Assembly: GCF_014192335.1 (NCBI RefSeq) | Contig: NZ_JACHXU010000018.1 | Coordinates: 111,835 to 175,834, forward strand | Reading direction: 5' to 3' | DNA: 64,000 bases | Source of the DNA: Aporhodopirellula rubra | GTDB lineage: Bacteria; Planctomycetota; Planctomycetia; Pirellulales; Pirellulaceae | Shown: positions 1-9,703 of the stretch, in pieces | Position numbering within the stretch: the first letter of the stretch is position 1 | How the letters are laid out: every line of letters starts with the position of its first letter | Notes under the pieces: model-generated | Told to the model about the DNA's origin: nothing | The model's database searches: none | What the model saw: only the letters and a program-made list of their open reading frames with translations | Program-made: the position numbers and the translations under genes

Positions 1-373
1 CACAAATCCCATTACCAATGGCGAAGATAAACATCGACCAATACAACAGCGCATACACCGCTTCTTTACCGCTGGCGTTAAACACGGGCGTCGCCGCGAA
101 CAACATCGCCGCCGAAATCACGTGGCAAACCAACGCGATCAACATTAGCCGTTTGTAACCGATCGTATCGATCAAGAATCCGGCAAACAAAATCACCGCA
201 CCAAAACCCACCAAACCACCACCGGTGATTTGACCGAGTTCGGTCATCGTGAATCCATATTGCGCGGACCATATTTCTAACAACCCGCCCCGCACCGCGA
301 ATCCGATCCCGGCCGCAATGAGAGTGAGTATTCCGGCAACAAGCAGCTTCTTTCGATTTTCCATAACGTCCAT
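1..373 (-). CDS. MFS transporter, N-terminal part (cut by window edge)
   Basis: Only the first ~124 codons lie in the window; the rest runs off the left edge. The translation is strongly hydrophobic, with an N-terminal helix (VAGILTLIAAGIGFAVRGGL), a second helix (GGGLVGFGAVILFAGFLIDT) followed by the basic IGYKRL turn, and a third helix (MLIALVCHVISAAMLFA). The D-x-x-G-Y-K/R-R pattern between helices 2 and 3 is characteristic of major facilitator superfamily secondary transporters. Two in-frame ATG codons at 373 and 364 are possible starts. The substrate cannot be told from this fragment. Nothing upstream suggests an operon: about 800 bases without a recognisable gene separate it from the next gene. 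Confidence 0.75.
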   Translation of the reverse strand, partial: MDVMENRKKLLVAGILTLIAAGIGFAVRGGLLEIWSAQYGFTMTELGQITGGGLVGFGAVILFAGFLIDTIGYKRLMLIALVCHVISAAMLFAATPVFNASGKEAVYALLYWSMFIFAIGNGIC

Positions 374-1055
374 CGGATCAAGGGTGTGGGAGGGTGGGTG
401 GGGTGATGAGATAGCAGTTGCCAGCGAACTGGACTGTGGCGACTCTCTCATCGGCAAGCATGCCTGACATTAGGAACGATGTGCCTGGTCGCTGAGAATT
501 TGGGCAAGTGATACCGGACTAGAATACCTGCCCGTCACGCGAGCGATCGGGTCGGTCAAAAACCGCCATCCCGTGACTCAATCTCCAAAATCCTAGCGGT
601 GCCGTGCACGTTCCTATCTAGGCAACAGCGGCAGTATAGTCGCTGCAGTGTCGGCAAAATAGCAGGCACGTGGCCCCTCATCGCCTTCGTCACGACGCCA
701 TGTTCAACCGTCCATACGAGAATCACCGCCAGAGATCCGCACACGGAATCGTCCGAAACCACTCGCGGAACAAGCGAACCAGCATCGACGCGCGTATTGA
801 AGGCCCGCCCAGCGAACCGAACGCTCAATCTATCGACCTCGCAGCCAATTTCGAACTCTGCCTAACGCGTTCGCTCCACCGCGTGTTCTCAGAACGCGAA
901 AACGCCACCAAGTACGCGAAACGATGCTGTCACTCCAACGACACGCACGAAGAACTCGCAGCCTGATGCTGCTGCGCATCACGCCATCGCCGTAGGCGGA
1001 TTGGGCCCCCGTCGGTGACGACGTCCAATCCATTTGAGCAGCCTGGGTCGCCCTG
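374..1055. other. Long stretch without a recognisable gene
   Basis: Several overlapping open frames exist here (for example 556-828 minus, 670-966 plus). Their translations have no recognisable motif, signal peptide or domain, and they overlap one another on both strands. I see no tRNA-like fold. The stretch lies between the start of the MFS gene and the terminator of the parvulin-type isomerase gene, so it probably carries the MFS promoter. Confidence 0.4.
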
Positions 1056-1110
1056 GCCAAAATGAAAAATCGCGGGCAACGTATTAAAATCGTAACACGT
1101 TACCCGCGAT
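1056..1110 (-). terminator. Rho-independent terminator of the isomerase gene
   Basis: Arms at 1069-1082 and 1097-1110 (ATCGCGGGCAACGT and its complement, one mismatch) form a 14-bp stem with a 14-base loop. Read on the minus strand, the stem is followed at once by TTTTTCATTTTGG. It sits about 80 bases past the stop codon of the minus-strand gene ending at 1192, which is where an intrinsic terminator would be expected. Confidence 0.85.
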
Positions 1111-1191
1111 CATTGTCCGATTCGTAGCACAGGCCGAGGATGGTTTTGCAGCCTCGCAACCTGCGCTACGACATTGTTTATTGCTCAGTCG

Positions 1192-3030
1192 CTAGCGGCC
1201 TGCGGGACGCGTAGCCACACGTGCCTGCGAATTGGCCACCGAGAAGAAATTGTCAATCTCAGCGGACTGTTTGAGCTGGTCAAACTTCATCCCCATCGCG
1301 ATGTTGAGCTTCTTCTCCCGAAGATCTCGTTCCAACTCCTCTTGGACCACCGAGATATCATCAACAACAGGCTCCGTAAAACCTTGGCAACGGAGAATGA
1401 TGTACTTGTCACCCGTGGCGATGATGCCACTGAGTTCGCCCGGCTTCATCGCGAAGACTTCTTTTTCGATCGACGCCTGCCCACCGAACTGGCGAATCGG
1501 TGGCACTTTTCCGAAGTTGCTCGACGACGTCGGCTCGATGCTGTACTGCTCAGCAAGTTGACCGAAGAATGCATCGGTCGGATTGTCACGAGCGAGCTCC
1601 CATACCTTTTGTGCCGTTCGTTGATCTGACAACACGACTGCGAGAACTTCGGCACGTGGACCGAACGCGGACGCAAATCCCTGCTCGAGATCTTTCTGAG
1701 AAATGGTGATCCCTTCCTCAACGAGCAGCTTCAACGCCACACTCGGCCAAACCGAATCCTCGATATACAATTCACGGGTCACATCGCCCTGCGATAAAAC
1801 CGCTTCCAACCATGCCTCGGTGTCCGCCTGTCCGTTGCTTCGGACGTATCCGTAGCTGATTGCGGCACGTGCGATTTCGGCGCTGATGTCTTCTTGCGTG
1901 ACCGTTTTGTTTGCTTGTTTGAGAGCCTGACCAAGAAGCTTGCGATTGATCTCGCCTTCGAGCACGTCTTCGCCGTGGCGTTTGATGCATTCCGCGGCGA
2001 CGGTCGCGATCGAAATTTGCTGGCCGTTGATGATCGCCGCGACACCAGGATGCTGCGTTTGTGCGGCCTCATCGCCGAGGATCGTGACGACGTTGGCTTG
2101 TTTCTGCAATTGAGCGAACAATTCCGATGCCGCACCTTTCATCTTCTCGTCGCGAATTCGATCTTTGATTTGTTCGTTAATCGCGGGCAACGCTTGTGGA
2201 CTCGGGTGAGTCGCAGGCATCCGACGAACGGCCTGCATGAAGATCCACTGGTCACCAATTTGAATGAGCGGAGAGACGTCTCCATCGGCTAATGAAAATG
2301 CGGTTTCCTCGAGTCGCGAATCGCCCATGTAACGACGGATCGGTGGGATCAGACCACCAACACTCGCACTCGTTTCGTCCTCACTGTGTTGCTTCGCCAA
2401 ACGAACAAAGCTGTCCGGGTCCGCCTTGGCTTGGGCGTGAACTTGGTTGGCTTTGGATTGGTCGCCGATCATGATCATGCGACATTTGACCGCTTCACCG
2501 AATTGCGACAAGAACGCGCGATTGAATTCTTCCTGCGTGACTTCGACGCGGTCGGCGACGAGACTCCGCAGAGCGAGCATCGGCCAAATGATTTCATTGC
2601 TGTACTGGTCCGGCGTGATGTCGCGTTCCTCTTGGAGCAGTTGCAAATAGGCGTCTACCCCGAGCCCAAACTTCTTCGCAACGCGAATAATTTCCGCACG
2701 AACCTCTTCGGCCGTCACGGTGATTCCGCGACGTTTGCACTCTTGCAAGATCAAATGACGGTTGATCAGGTTGTCGAGGACATCGGTGCCGTATCGCTGC
2801 AATGAGGCGTTGCCCAGAGCGTCCCGGGTGATCGGGTCGGCATTGACCACGGCGACCACGGATGATTCGGCAGCTTCGACCCGCATTTGCAAAAACCCGA
2901 CCGAAATCGCGGTGATTGCGGCGAGCAAGACGAGTGAGCGTCGAATCCGATAACGCAGTGGCTGGTGCGTGAATGTTGGCGATTGAGTTTCAGATTGCGT
3001 TATTGAGCCGAGTGGTGCTGAGTTCGACAT
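1192..3030 (-). CDS. Two-domain parvulin-type peptidyl-prolyl isomerase (SurA/PpiC-like)
   Basis: A 612-residue protein, probably exported or membrane-anchored: the hydrophobic segment LVLLAAITAISVGFLQM lies near residues 30-47 behind a basic stretch. Two repeats follow, each with a SurA-N-like helical part (LINRHLILQECKRRGITVT; INRKLLGQALKQANKTVT) and a rotamase-like part with the conserved S-x-G-G-x-x-P-P-I-R pattern (ASVGGLIPPIRR; SSNFGKVPPIRQFGG) and the later G-E/D-x-S-x-x-I motif. Such proteins help fold outer-membrane or secreted proteins; the client here is unknown. The ATG at 3030 is preferred over a longer frame to 3108 because AGGAGT lies about eight bases upstream. It is a single-gene unit closed by the terminator at 1056-1110. 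Confidence 0.85.
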   Translation of the reverse strand: MSNSAPLGSITQSETQSPTFTHQPLRYRIRRSLVLLAAITAISVGFLQMRVEAAESSVVAVVNADPITRDALGNASLQRYGTDVLDNLINRHLILQECKRRGITVTAEEVRAEIIRVAKKFGLGVDAYLQLLQEERDITPDQYSNEIIWPMLALRSLVADRVEVTQEEFNRAFLSQFGEAVKCRMIMIGDQSKANQVHAQAKADPDSFVRLAKQHSEDETSASVGGLIPPIRRYMGDSRLEETAFSLADGDVSPLIQIGDQWIFMQAVRRMPATHPSPQALPAINEQIKDRIRDEKMKGAASELFAQLQKQANVVTILGDEAAQTQHPGVAAIINGQQISIATVAAECIKRHGEDVLEGEINRKLLGQALKQANKTVTQEDISAEIARAAISYGYVRSNGQADTEAWLEAVLSQGDVTRELYIEDSVWPSVALKLLVEEGITISQKDLEQGFASAFGPRAEVLAVVLSDQRTAQKVWELARDNPTDAFFGQLAEQYSIEPTSSSNFGKVPPIRQFGGQASIEKEVFAMKPGELSGIIATGDKYIILRCQGFTEPVVDDISVVQEELERDLREKKLNIAMGMKFDQLKQSAEIDNFFSVANSQARVATRPAGR

Positions 3031-3180
3031 GTGCGGACACTCCTTTATCCGAGCGGTTCGAAAGATCGAGCCGTTTGCGATCAATCGCGGGGGTCCTCGT
3101 TGACCCACCGTGACGCAAGAGCGGCGACTACCGGCGAACCTTAGAAAAATTCGGATTTTGTCTCAAGTCGAATTTGGCTC

Positions 3181-3690
3181 TCAATCCCCAACGCCGAGAT
3201 CTTCTTCGAGGGCATCCAAAATCAGCTTCAATTCGGCTTCCTCGTGTTCATTGAACTGCTCAACAAAGCCTTCAAATCGTCGCAAAATTTTCTCTTGGGC
3301 GGTCGTCACCTCTGGCGTCGTCCCCTCAATGGGAGTATCCCCGGTGCAAGCCGCGGCAGCCGCTTCAGCCATGTGCCTGGCCTCCTCAAACAACACCGCA
3401 TGTTGCGAACGCAGGCAATCCGCCGTTACCGACAACTCGGCATCGGTCCCGATGGCTTCATCAAAGTACCCGTAGGCTTCTTCGAGCCCAAAGTGTAACG
3501 CCAACTGGTCGCGTAAATCTTCGAACAGGGAGATCAATTCCGACCAATGATTCGCTGCCGCCTCGAGAGGCTGCGTCAAATGGCGCAGTCGATCCATTAG
3601 GATTTTGAGGTCGCGGTTGTCTTCCTTGATGTCCTTGAGAAAAGCGGCGTTTACGGTCAAACGTCGCGATGTTTCAGGAGGTTTTGACAT
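3181..3690 (-). CDS. Hemerythrin-like (HHE) domain protein
   Basis: 169 residues, predicted all-helical and soluble. The four-helix HHE pattern is visible: an early LRHL histidine, HFGLEE (H-x3-E) near residue 89, a histidine in LRSQHAVLF near residue 118, and EHEEAE (H-x3-E) near residue 151. These are the usual ligands of a non-haem di-iron site, so binding of oxygen, nitric oxide or iron is plausible; the exact role is unknown. GGTAGG a few bases before the ATG at 3690 could serve as ribosome-binding site. The gene starts about 150 bases upstream of the isomerase gene on the same strand; no functional link is evident. Confidence 0.8.
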   Translation of the reverse strand: MSKPPETSRRLTVNAAFLKDIKEDNRDLKILMDRLRHLTQPLEAAANHWSELISLFEDLRDQLALHFGLEEAYGYFDEAIGTDAELSVTADCLRSQHAVLFEEARHMAEAAAAACTGDTPIEGTTPEVTTAQEKILRRFEGFVEQFNEHEEAELKLILDALEEDLGVGD

Positions 3691-4080
3691 CAGTTTTTCC
3701 TACCTTGGAGAAAAGAAGCTACTCGCATTGTAACTCAAAACGAGGGTGCTGGTGAAGCGACCACACTCGCTCCCATGCGGCAAATCGTTTTTGGATACTG
3801 GCCTCATGATACCGCCGATGCCAACTGTGATCTCTACCGCATCGCCGCATCGAAAGACGCCGGCGCACTCAGTGGCACACAATCTACTGTTCAAACACAG
3901 TTTAACCGCATCACTTTTCAGTCCCATTGTTTATCGAGTCACTCTTTACGTGAACGACGGAAACTTGCTAGTGATCCAAATCCAGCCCGAGCCCTCCGAG
4001 CCAAAATCCAACACCACCACCGACCTTTATATCGCGTCGGCGAGTGATCAACAGACCACCAAAACAAGAAAGTACCTTCC
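3691..4080. other. Divergent intergenic region without a recognisable gene
   Basis: It lies between the hemerythrin-like gene (minus) and the exported hypothetical protein (plus), so it must carry promoters for both. Overlapping short frames at 3746-4099 and 3775-4047 have no recognisable content. I see no hairpin or repeat worth naming. Confidence 0.4.
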
Positions 4081-5274
4081 ATGCTCAGGACGCCCATGAA
4101 CCGGTTACTGTTTGACCAATGGATCGCGGCTTTGGTGCTCGCGACAACGTTGATCTCGTCACAACAGGCATTCGGCGACGGACCTTCCTTGCTGAGAATG
4201 TTCTCACGCGGAAACAATGCCGTCGAGGCGGATGCGTCCAAAGCCTACAACCTGTCTGAAGAAGACGGCCCCTGGATGGTGCTCGCTCACACGTTCGTCG
4301 GCGAAGGATCGAAAGAACGGGCTGAACGCCTCGTTCTCGAAATCCGCCGCGACCTGCAATTACCCGCCTTTGTCTACGAAGAAGACTTTGACTTCTCCGG
4401 CAACATCAACCCGGGTTCCCCCATTCGCAACTCCGGCGGCATGTCATCGACAACTCGGCGGATGAGATACAAGAACGAGATTCGTTACAAGGCACACGCG
4501 GTTCTGGTCGGCGAGTACGACTCGTCACAACACCCGCAGATCGAAACGGACCTGCAGCGAATTAAAACAGCATCGTGCGCAGTCTTCGGTGATGAAAAAG
4601 AAATGGCCGCCGAAACGGACTACCGCAACCCCGTCACCGCGGTCAAAGCGTTGCACCACCAACTCACCAAACGCTTCGGCGACAAAGAACTCGGTGCGAT
4701 GGGCAACGCGTTCTTAACCCGCAACCCGATGCTGCCGGACGATTACTTCCAAGCACCTCAAGTTGACTCGTTCGTTCGCCGCCTCAACGACGACAAACCT
4801 CACAGTTTGCTGGACTGCCAAGGCAAATACACCGTCGTCGTTCGAACGTTCTCCGGCTTCAACACGATCGTTGACGGCAAGAAGGAGCAATCGTTCATCC
4901 CCAACGGTGACCGACTCGAACGTTGCGGTGCCGACGCAAACCGCATGGTTGCGTTGCTGCGTGCCGACGGAATCGAGGCCTATCAGTTCCACGATAGAAC
5001 CAAATCGGTCGTCACGATCGGCAGCTTTGAATCCCTCGGCCGTGAACTCCCCGACGGCGGTTTTGAATACGCTCCCGAGATCCTTCGCGTCATGAACGAG
5101 TACCGCGCGTTTAACCTCGATCCCAAACTTGCCGAACACGTCAGCCAAAAGACGACGCAAGGTATCCCAGTTAAGTGTGTTGCTGAACGTTTCCCGTTCG
5201 ACATTCAACCGACCCCGATTGCCGTACCCAAGGTGTCGAAACGAAGCCTTTACGGTGCCGCGACCCGGCGATAG
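4081..5274 (+). CDS. Exported protein of unknown function with SPOR-like repeats
   Basis: 397 residues. A signal peptide is likely (LLFDQWIAALVLATTLISSQ then AFG-D). Two or three segments resemble SPOR-type beta-alpha-beta modules: GPWMVLAHTFVGEGSKERAE followed by LVLEIRRDLQLPAFVYEEDF; KAHAVLVGEYDSSQHPQIET with DLQRIKTASC; and KYTVVVRTFSGF with ANRMVALLRADGIEAYQFHD. SPOR domains bind peptidoglycan stripped of stem peptides, but the similarity is by pattern only and may be superficial. I recall similar proteins as a planctomycete-conserved hypothetical family. The start may be the ATG at 4081 or the one at 4096; neither has a strong ribosome-binding site. It converges with the DUF58 gene nine bases downstream. 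Confidence 0.6.
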   Translation: MLRTPMNRLLFDQWIAALVLATTLISSQQAFGDGPSLLRMFSRGNNAVEADASKAYNLSEEDGPWMVLAHTFVGEGSKERAERLVLEIRRDLQLPAFVYEEDFDFSGNINPGSPIRNSGGMSSTTRRMRYKNEIRYKAHAVLVGEYDSSQHPQIETDLQRIKTASCAVFGDEKEMAAETDYRNPVTAVKALHHQLTKRFGDKELGAMGNAFLTRNPMLPDDYFQAPQVDSFVRRLNDDKPHSLLDCQGKYTVVVRTFSGFNTIVDGKKEQSFIPNGDRLERCGADANRMVALLRADGIEAYQFHDRTKSVVTIGSFESLGRELPDGGFEYAPEILRVMNEYRAFNLDPKLAEHVSQKTTQGIPVKCVAERFPFDIQPTPIAVPKVSKRSLYGAATRR

Positions 5275-5282
5275 ACGTTCCA

Positions 5283-6728
5283 CTATCGCATCATCTGTTC
5301 ACGACAGACATCACGTATGCTGTCTTGATTCAAGAGATGAGACACGTGAATATTCTCGGCGAGCAGCGGCGCTGCTAGACGCGTATAGTCGTCAATGTTC
5401 AGCGTGTTGATCACAACCGCAATCGCCCATCCTCGTCGAGATAGATTCACCAACGCCGCGACAGTCTCTTCGGGAGCCTGTTGCAGAATGACCAAGAGCG
5501 TCGTTTCACTCGACAGACGCGACTCTGTCTCGATCAGAAAATCGGGTAACGTGAGTCCGTCGGTGCGTTCCAATCTCGCCAACGTTCGCGTCATCTCCTT
5601 CAGATGCAGCGGCCCGCGATCCACATCAATCATGACCGGTCGCAGCCGGTCGTTCTTCGCTAGCATCACGGCGGCTTTTCCCGCTGCATCGCGAACTTCG
5701 AAATGATCTCCGATCCGGTGATCACCTAGGAATCCTTCGGTGCGAACCCGATCGGCGGCATCTCGCCCGTTCGTCGCCAAACCAAACGGCTCGCCCGCGT
5801 CATGGAGTGCCGCCGCGATCGAAACCGCCGCGACAACGCTCAAATCCGTGCGAATGGGCTCGTTGTGATCGGGGTTAGTCGACACATGCATGTCGACAAT
5901 GATTGTCGCACCAATGACCGACGATGGCTCATATATTTTGGTGTGCAGCGTCCCCGTGCGAGCCGTCGCGGCCCAATGCACACTCCGCATCGGATCTCCG
6001 GTTTGCCACTGCCGAATCCCGCGTAACCGCGTGGGGTCGGGCATCACGTTAGCACGAATTCGGATTTCACCGATCGGCCGTCGCGATCCGATTTCATACG
6101 TCGAGATCAGTTCAATTCGTGGCAACACGGTGACAAACATCGGACGCGTCCCCAAGCGATAACGGCGGAACATCCCCACCGGGTCACCGGTTTCGAGCAC
6201 CGTGGGACCGATCTGAAAATAGCCCCTCCGTCGACAATGAACGACATATCGCAGGTGCTTTGTTTGCCCCGGCCACAACGTCATCACTGCTAGGCGAGCA
6301 CCATCAACGCTCAGTGGAGGCATCCGCACTCGCGCCACCGAGTCGTCGTGCTGCATGCTCTCACCGCCCGCCGCGCGAGGCAGCAGATCTTCGGCGAGAA
6401 CCCACGCGACAGGCAATCGACCGTTGTTGGTCACCGCAACACAAACCGGAACACGCGATCCGATCAACACCTCGAGGTCGCGGCCCTCGCCCGGAAGATC
6501 CTCTCGCTGGGCGACAACATGCACCGACCACTGGGCGGACACGAACGCGCCGGCACCAACGACCAACGCCACCGTCACCGCCGCCATCATCCAAAGCCCG
6601 GCCCCCGCAATCATCCCCAAAATCAAGATCCCGGCGCAAACGGCCACGACCGTAAACACCCCCGACATGTCCTCGGGGGAATTCGATTCAGCGAGAGAAG
6701 TGGGATCTTTCACGGCAGATGACGTCAC
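5283..6728 (-). CDS. DUF58 domain protein
   Basis: 481 residues. The N-terminus has two adjacent transmembrane helices (about residues 22-65), then a beta-rich part and the hallmark DUF58 stretch near residue 230 (RGIRQWQTGDPMRSVHWAAT), followed by a von Willebrand-A-like half (GATIIVDMHVS). The start codon is GTG at 6728 and overlaps the TGA of the upstream MoxR gene by four bases, so the two are translationally coupled. MoxR-DUF58 pairs are widespread; the AAA+ ATPase is thought to act as a chaperone for VWA-type partner proteins. No further BatA/BatB-like genes are adjacent in this window. Confidence 0.88.
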   Translation of the reverse strand: MTSSAVKDPTSLAESNSPEDMSGVFTVVAVCAGILILGMIAGAGLWMMAAVTVALVVGAGAFVSAQWSVHVVAQREDLPGEGRDLEVLIGSRVPVCVAVTNNGRLPVAWVLAEDLLPRAAGGESMQHDDSVARVRMPPLSVDGARLAVMTLWPGQTKHLRYVVHCRRRGYFQIGPTVLETGDPVGMFRRYRLGTRPMFVTVLPRIELISTYEIGSRRPIGEIRIRANVMPDPTRLRGIRQWQTGDPMRSVHWAATARTGTLHTKIYEPSSVIGATIIVDMHVSTNPDHNEPIRTDLSVVAAVSIAAALHDAGEPFGLATNGRDAADRVRTEGFLGDHRIGDHFEVRDAAGKAAVMLAKNDRLRPVMIDVDRGPLHLKEMTRTLARLERTDGLTLPDFLIETESRLSSETTLLVILQQAPEETVAALVNLSRRGWAIAVVINTLNIDDYTRLAAPLLAENIHVSHLLNQDSIRDVCREQMMR

Positions 6729-7720
6729 GCGTGGATTGTCGGTACGGCAATCTCTCCAAGAATCTCGTCGAGAATTTTCTCGGTGGTGAGTTTTCGCAAC
6801 CGACTCTCAGGCCGCAAAATCAACCGGTGATTCATAACCGGCGGGATCACTTTTTTAACGTCGTCAGGCAACACGAAACTGCGGCCGCGAATCGCCGCCA
6901 TCGCTTGAGAACACCGAAACAGGGCGATCGTCGCGCGAGGACTGCCGCCCAACGCGAGATGTTCACTGTGTCGTGTTTGATGAACCACCTGCAACAAGTA
7001 ATGCCTCACACGTGGATCGACATGGACTTCGCGGATCGCTGCCTGTGCGGCGACCAACTGTTCCGCCGTCGCGACCGCCTCGAGTGTGTCGACCGGGTGG
7101 GTCCGTTGCAACATATCGAGCATCCGCAACTCTTCTTCGACCGTCGGATACCCTAACGAGAAACGCATCAAAAACCGGTCCAACTGCGCCTCGGGCAATG
7201 GGAACGTTCCCTCGTGGTCGACGGGGTTTTGAGTCGCGATAACCAGGAAAGGTGGTTTTAAAGTGTACGTCTTCCCGTCAACCGTCACGCGTCCTTCCGC
7301 CATCGCCTCGAGCAACGACGCTTGGGTTCTCGGGGTCGCCCGATTGATTTCGTCGGCGAGCAGGATCTGTGTGAAAACGGGGCCCGGGCGGAACTCGAAC
7401 TCCGATTCCTTCTGATTAAAAATAGACGTGCCCGTCACATCCGAGGGCAACAGGTCGGGTGTGCACTGCACCCGTTTGAATTGACACCCCAAACTCCTTG
7501 CCAACGCGCGAGCGAGCATCGTCTTAGCAACCCCCGGCACGTCTTCGAGCAGGATGTGCCCACCACTCAACCACGCGACGAGCGATAAGATCAACTGCTT
7601 CCGCTTACCCACGATCGCCAACTCGACATTCCCGATGACGCGTTTGGCCAACTCGGAAACTTGGCTGACGTCGAGCGTGGGAACTGCGGGCGTAGCAACT
7701 GCCGGTGCAGCAACTGCCAT
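6725..7720 (-). CDS. MoxR-family AAA+ ATPase
   Basis: 331 residues, the usual MoxR length. Walker A lies at residues 59-67 (EDVPGVAKT, Lys66), Walker B in ILLADEINRA, sensor 1 in VIATQNP, and LPEAQLDRFLMR follows. A longer frame with a TTG start reaches 7864, but its Pro/Gly/Ser-rich extension is not typical of the family. The ATG at 7720 is preceded by GGAGGG at good spacing, so I choose it. Downstream the gene overlaps the DUF58 start by four bases. Likely role: ATP-dependent remodelling of the DUF58 partner or its client; cytoplasmic. Confidence 0.88.
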   Translation of the reverse strand: MAVAAPAVATPAVPTLDVSQVSELAKRVIGNVELAIVGKRKQLILSLVAWLSGGHILLEDVPGVAKTMLARALARSLGCQFKRVQCTPDLLPSDVTGTSIFNQKESEFEFRPGPVFTQILLADEINRATPRTQASLLEAMAEGRVTVDGKTYTLKPPFLVIATQNPVDHEGTFPLPEAQLDRFLMRFSLGYPTVEEELRMLDMLQRTHPVDTLEAVATAEQLVAAQAAIREVHVDPRVRHYLLQVVHQTRHSEHLALGGSPRATIALFRCSQAMAAIRGRSFVLPDDVKKVIPPVMNHRLILRPESRLRKLTTEKILDEILGEIAVPTIHA

Positions 7721-7911
7721 GTGGTCCGGCCCTCCAGCGGCGACTTTGGGGCCGGACTTACGCGAACCACGTGGAACCGGCGGCGCGGGAGGACCAGGAT
7801 CGGGGGCGGAAGAACTCAACGATGTCACTCGAAACGAAGGTGAGGTGAAAAGATGTTGCCTCAATCATACCTGCTCCGAGACGCCGCCGCGCCTCTTTCC
7901 CCTCCAATGAG

Positions 7912-9504
7912 TCAACGCTCCTCTTTGGATTCCCACCACGTTTCCCATTGCCGAGTGAGTTCCTGGACTTTCTCGGGGTGATCGGAGGTAAGGTCATGAC
8001 ATTCGGTCGGATCGGCGTCGAGATCATACAACTCCCAATTCGACTGACCGAACCGCACCAATTTCCACTGGTGATCCCGAATCGCCTTGGCTCGGTTGAA
8101 CTGCCAGAACATTGGCCACGGGCGGTCTTGAGATGTTCCGTTGAGGGCATCCTGCAACGGTTTGCCCGGCAACTCCTTGTCCGGAGTCACCCCCGCAGCG
8201 GCCAACATCGTCGGCATGAAATCGATTAGGTGACCGACCCGGTCGGTAATCGCCCCAGGCTCGGTCACGCTCGGCCAAGCGGCAATCATCGGAGTCCGTG
8301 TACCGCCTTCATAATTGGTCGTCTTGTACTTGCGATAAGGCGTGTTCGACGCGTTCGCCCAACCTCTCCCCTGAGTCTGAAAACTCGTCACTTCCCAGGG
8401 CATCGCACCGGCAACGGTGGAGCGATCCGCTGAATCGTCGGTCGCACCATTGTCCGATAGAAAAAACACCATCGTGTTTTGCGTGTCACCATTTTTTTCG
8501 ATCTGCTCAAGGATGCGTCCGATCCCACGATCCATGCGGTCGATCATCGCCGCATAGGTCGCCATTCTCAAATCCCAGAGATCACGTTCCGATTCGGGAA
8601 CATCCTCCCATGCCGGCGCATTCGGATCTCGCGGCGAGAGCTGCGTTCCCGGCGGCAGAACGCCGAGTTCGAGCTGTCTGGCGAAACGCCGCCGACGCAA
8701 CTCGTCCCAACCGATCTCGCCGTAACGTCCACGGAATTTTGCGATGTCCTCTTCGCTCGCATGCAGCGGATAGTGGGGTGCTGTGTAGGCTACATACAAC
8801 AAAAACGGTTTGTCCTCATCTTTGTATTCGTCGAGATACTTCACCGCGTAATCTGTAAACGCATCGGTCGTATAAAAATCATCCGTCGGTGGCTGATACG
8901 GATAAAATTCCTTTTCGTCGATCGCCCAACGCCGAACCCGCTTCTTCGCCGGCTCCGGCTCACCCTCCCTCGCATGCCCTGGATTCCAATAGTTGCAACA
9001 CCCATCGGTAAGACCGTAGTGCCGGTCAAACCCACGCTGATACGGCGTCTGCCCCGCGTGCCATTTGCCAACCATCAGGGTTCGATACCCCGCGTCTCGC
9101 ATCCGTTCGCCGTACGTTGGCGCACTGTAATGCACCGTAGGCGAGGCTCCCACGTGATGCCACCAACGCCCGGTCAACAACGAAGCCCGCGTCATCTCGC
9201 ACTTGGCATTGTTGTAAAAATTGCGAAACCGCATCCCCCGCGCGGCCAACGCGTCAAGGTTCGGTGTGTCGATCTCTCCTCCATAACACCCGATGTCAGA
9301 GAACCCCATATCGTCAGCCATGATCAAAACGATATTCGGCCGATCAGGTGCATCCGCGTGAGTAGGTGAGCCAACCAGGGCAACCGACACTATGATGATC
9401 GCCACCGTGAGCAACAGTGACAATGGTCGACGTGCCGAATGAGCCAACCTGCGTTGGAACCGTTTCAAACGCGTGGCCAGAGCTGTGGGGAGGGAATGGA
9501 ACAT
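7912..9504 (-). CDS. S1-family sulfatase with a non-canonical CEMTR active-site motif
   Basis: 530 residues with a long basic n-region and a signal peptide (LSLLLTVAIIIVSVALVGSP). Typical sulfatase blocks are present: PNIVLIMADDMGFSDIGCYG with the metal-binding Asp pair, the active-site region NAKCEMTRASLLTGR (Cys102), GKWHAG, and FFLSDNG. Sulfatases need the Cys converted to formylglycine, usually within C-x-P/A-S/T-R; here Met replaces Pro/Ala, which is unusual. The enzyme would remove sulfate esters from a polysaccharide in the periplasm or outside the cell. It is the last gene of the minus-strand sulfated-glycan locus, 199 bases downstream of the FAD oxidoreductase. The start at 9504 is a choice; the frame extends to 9564. 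Confidence 0.85.
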   Translation of the reverse strand: MFHSLPTALATRLKRFQRRLAHSARRPLSLLLTVAIIIVSVALVGSPTHADAPDRPNIVLIMADDMGFSDIGCYGGEIDTPNLDALAARGMRFRNFYNNAKCEMTRASLLTGRWWHHVGASPTVHYSAPTYGERMRDAGYRTLMVGKWHAGQTPYQRGFDRHYGLTDGCCNYWNPGHAREGEPEPAKKRVRRWAIDEKEFYPYQPPTDDFYTTDAFTDYAVKYLDEYKDEDKPFLLYVAYTAPHYPLHASEEDIAKFRGRYGEIGWDELRRRRFARQLELGVLPPGTQLSPRDPNAPAWEDVPESERDLWDLRMATYAAMIDRMDRGIGRILEQIEKNGDTQNTMVFFLSDNGATDDSADRSTVAGAMPWEVTSFQTQGRGWANASNTPYRKYKTTNYEGGTRTPMIAAWPSVTEPGAITDRVGHLIDFMPTMLAAAGVTPDKELPGKPLQDALNGTSQDRPWPMFWQFNRAKAIRDHQWKLVRFGQSNWELYDLDADPTECHDLTSDHPEKVQELTRQWETWWESKEER

Positions 9505-9703
9505 AATGCTTGTCCACTTTTGTTGTAGGCGGGAACTGCGCGAGCTCCGACGGATCGGTCTCACGGCAGCCGGAAATCGAATCGATTACCGGCTCAGTGT
9601 CGCCACTCATCTAGGACAAGTCAAATCTTTCACTCCCTGGAGCCCCGCGACGTCTCGCTGCTCAGCGACGAGACGTTTGAGAAAACATCCACCCGGCAAT
9701 GGC

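Noticed and set aside
556..966. Overlapping frames on both strands upstream of the MFS gene
   Set aside because: No recognisable motif, no ribosome-binding site, and mutually overlapping; treated as noncoding.
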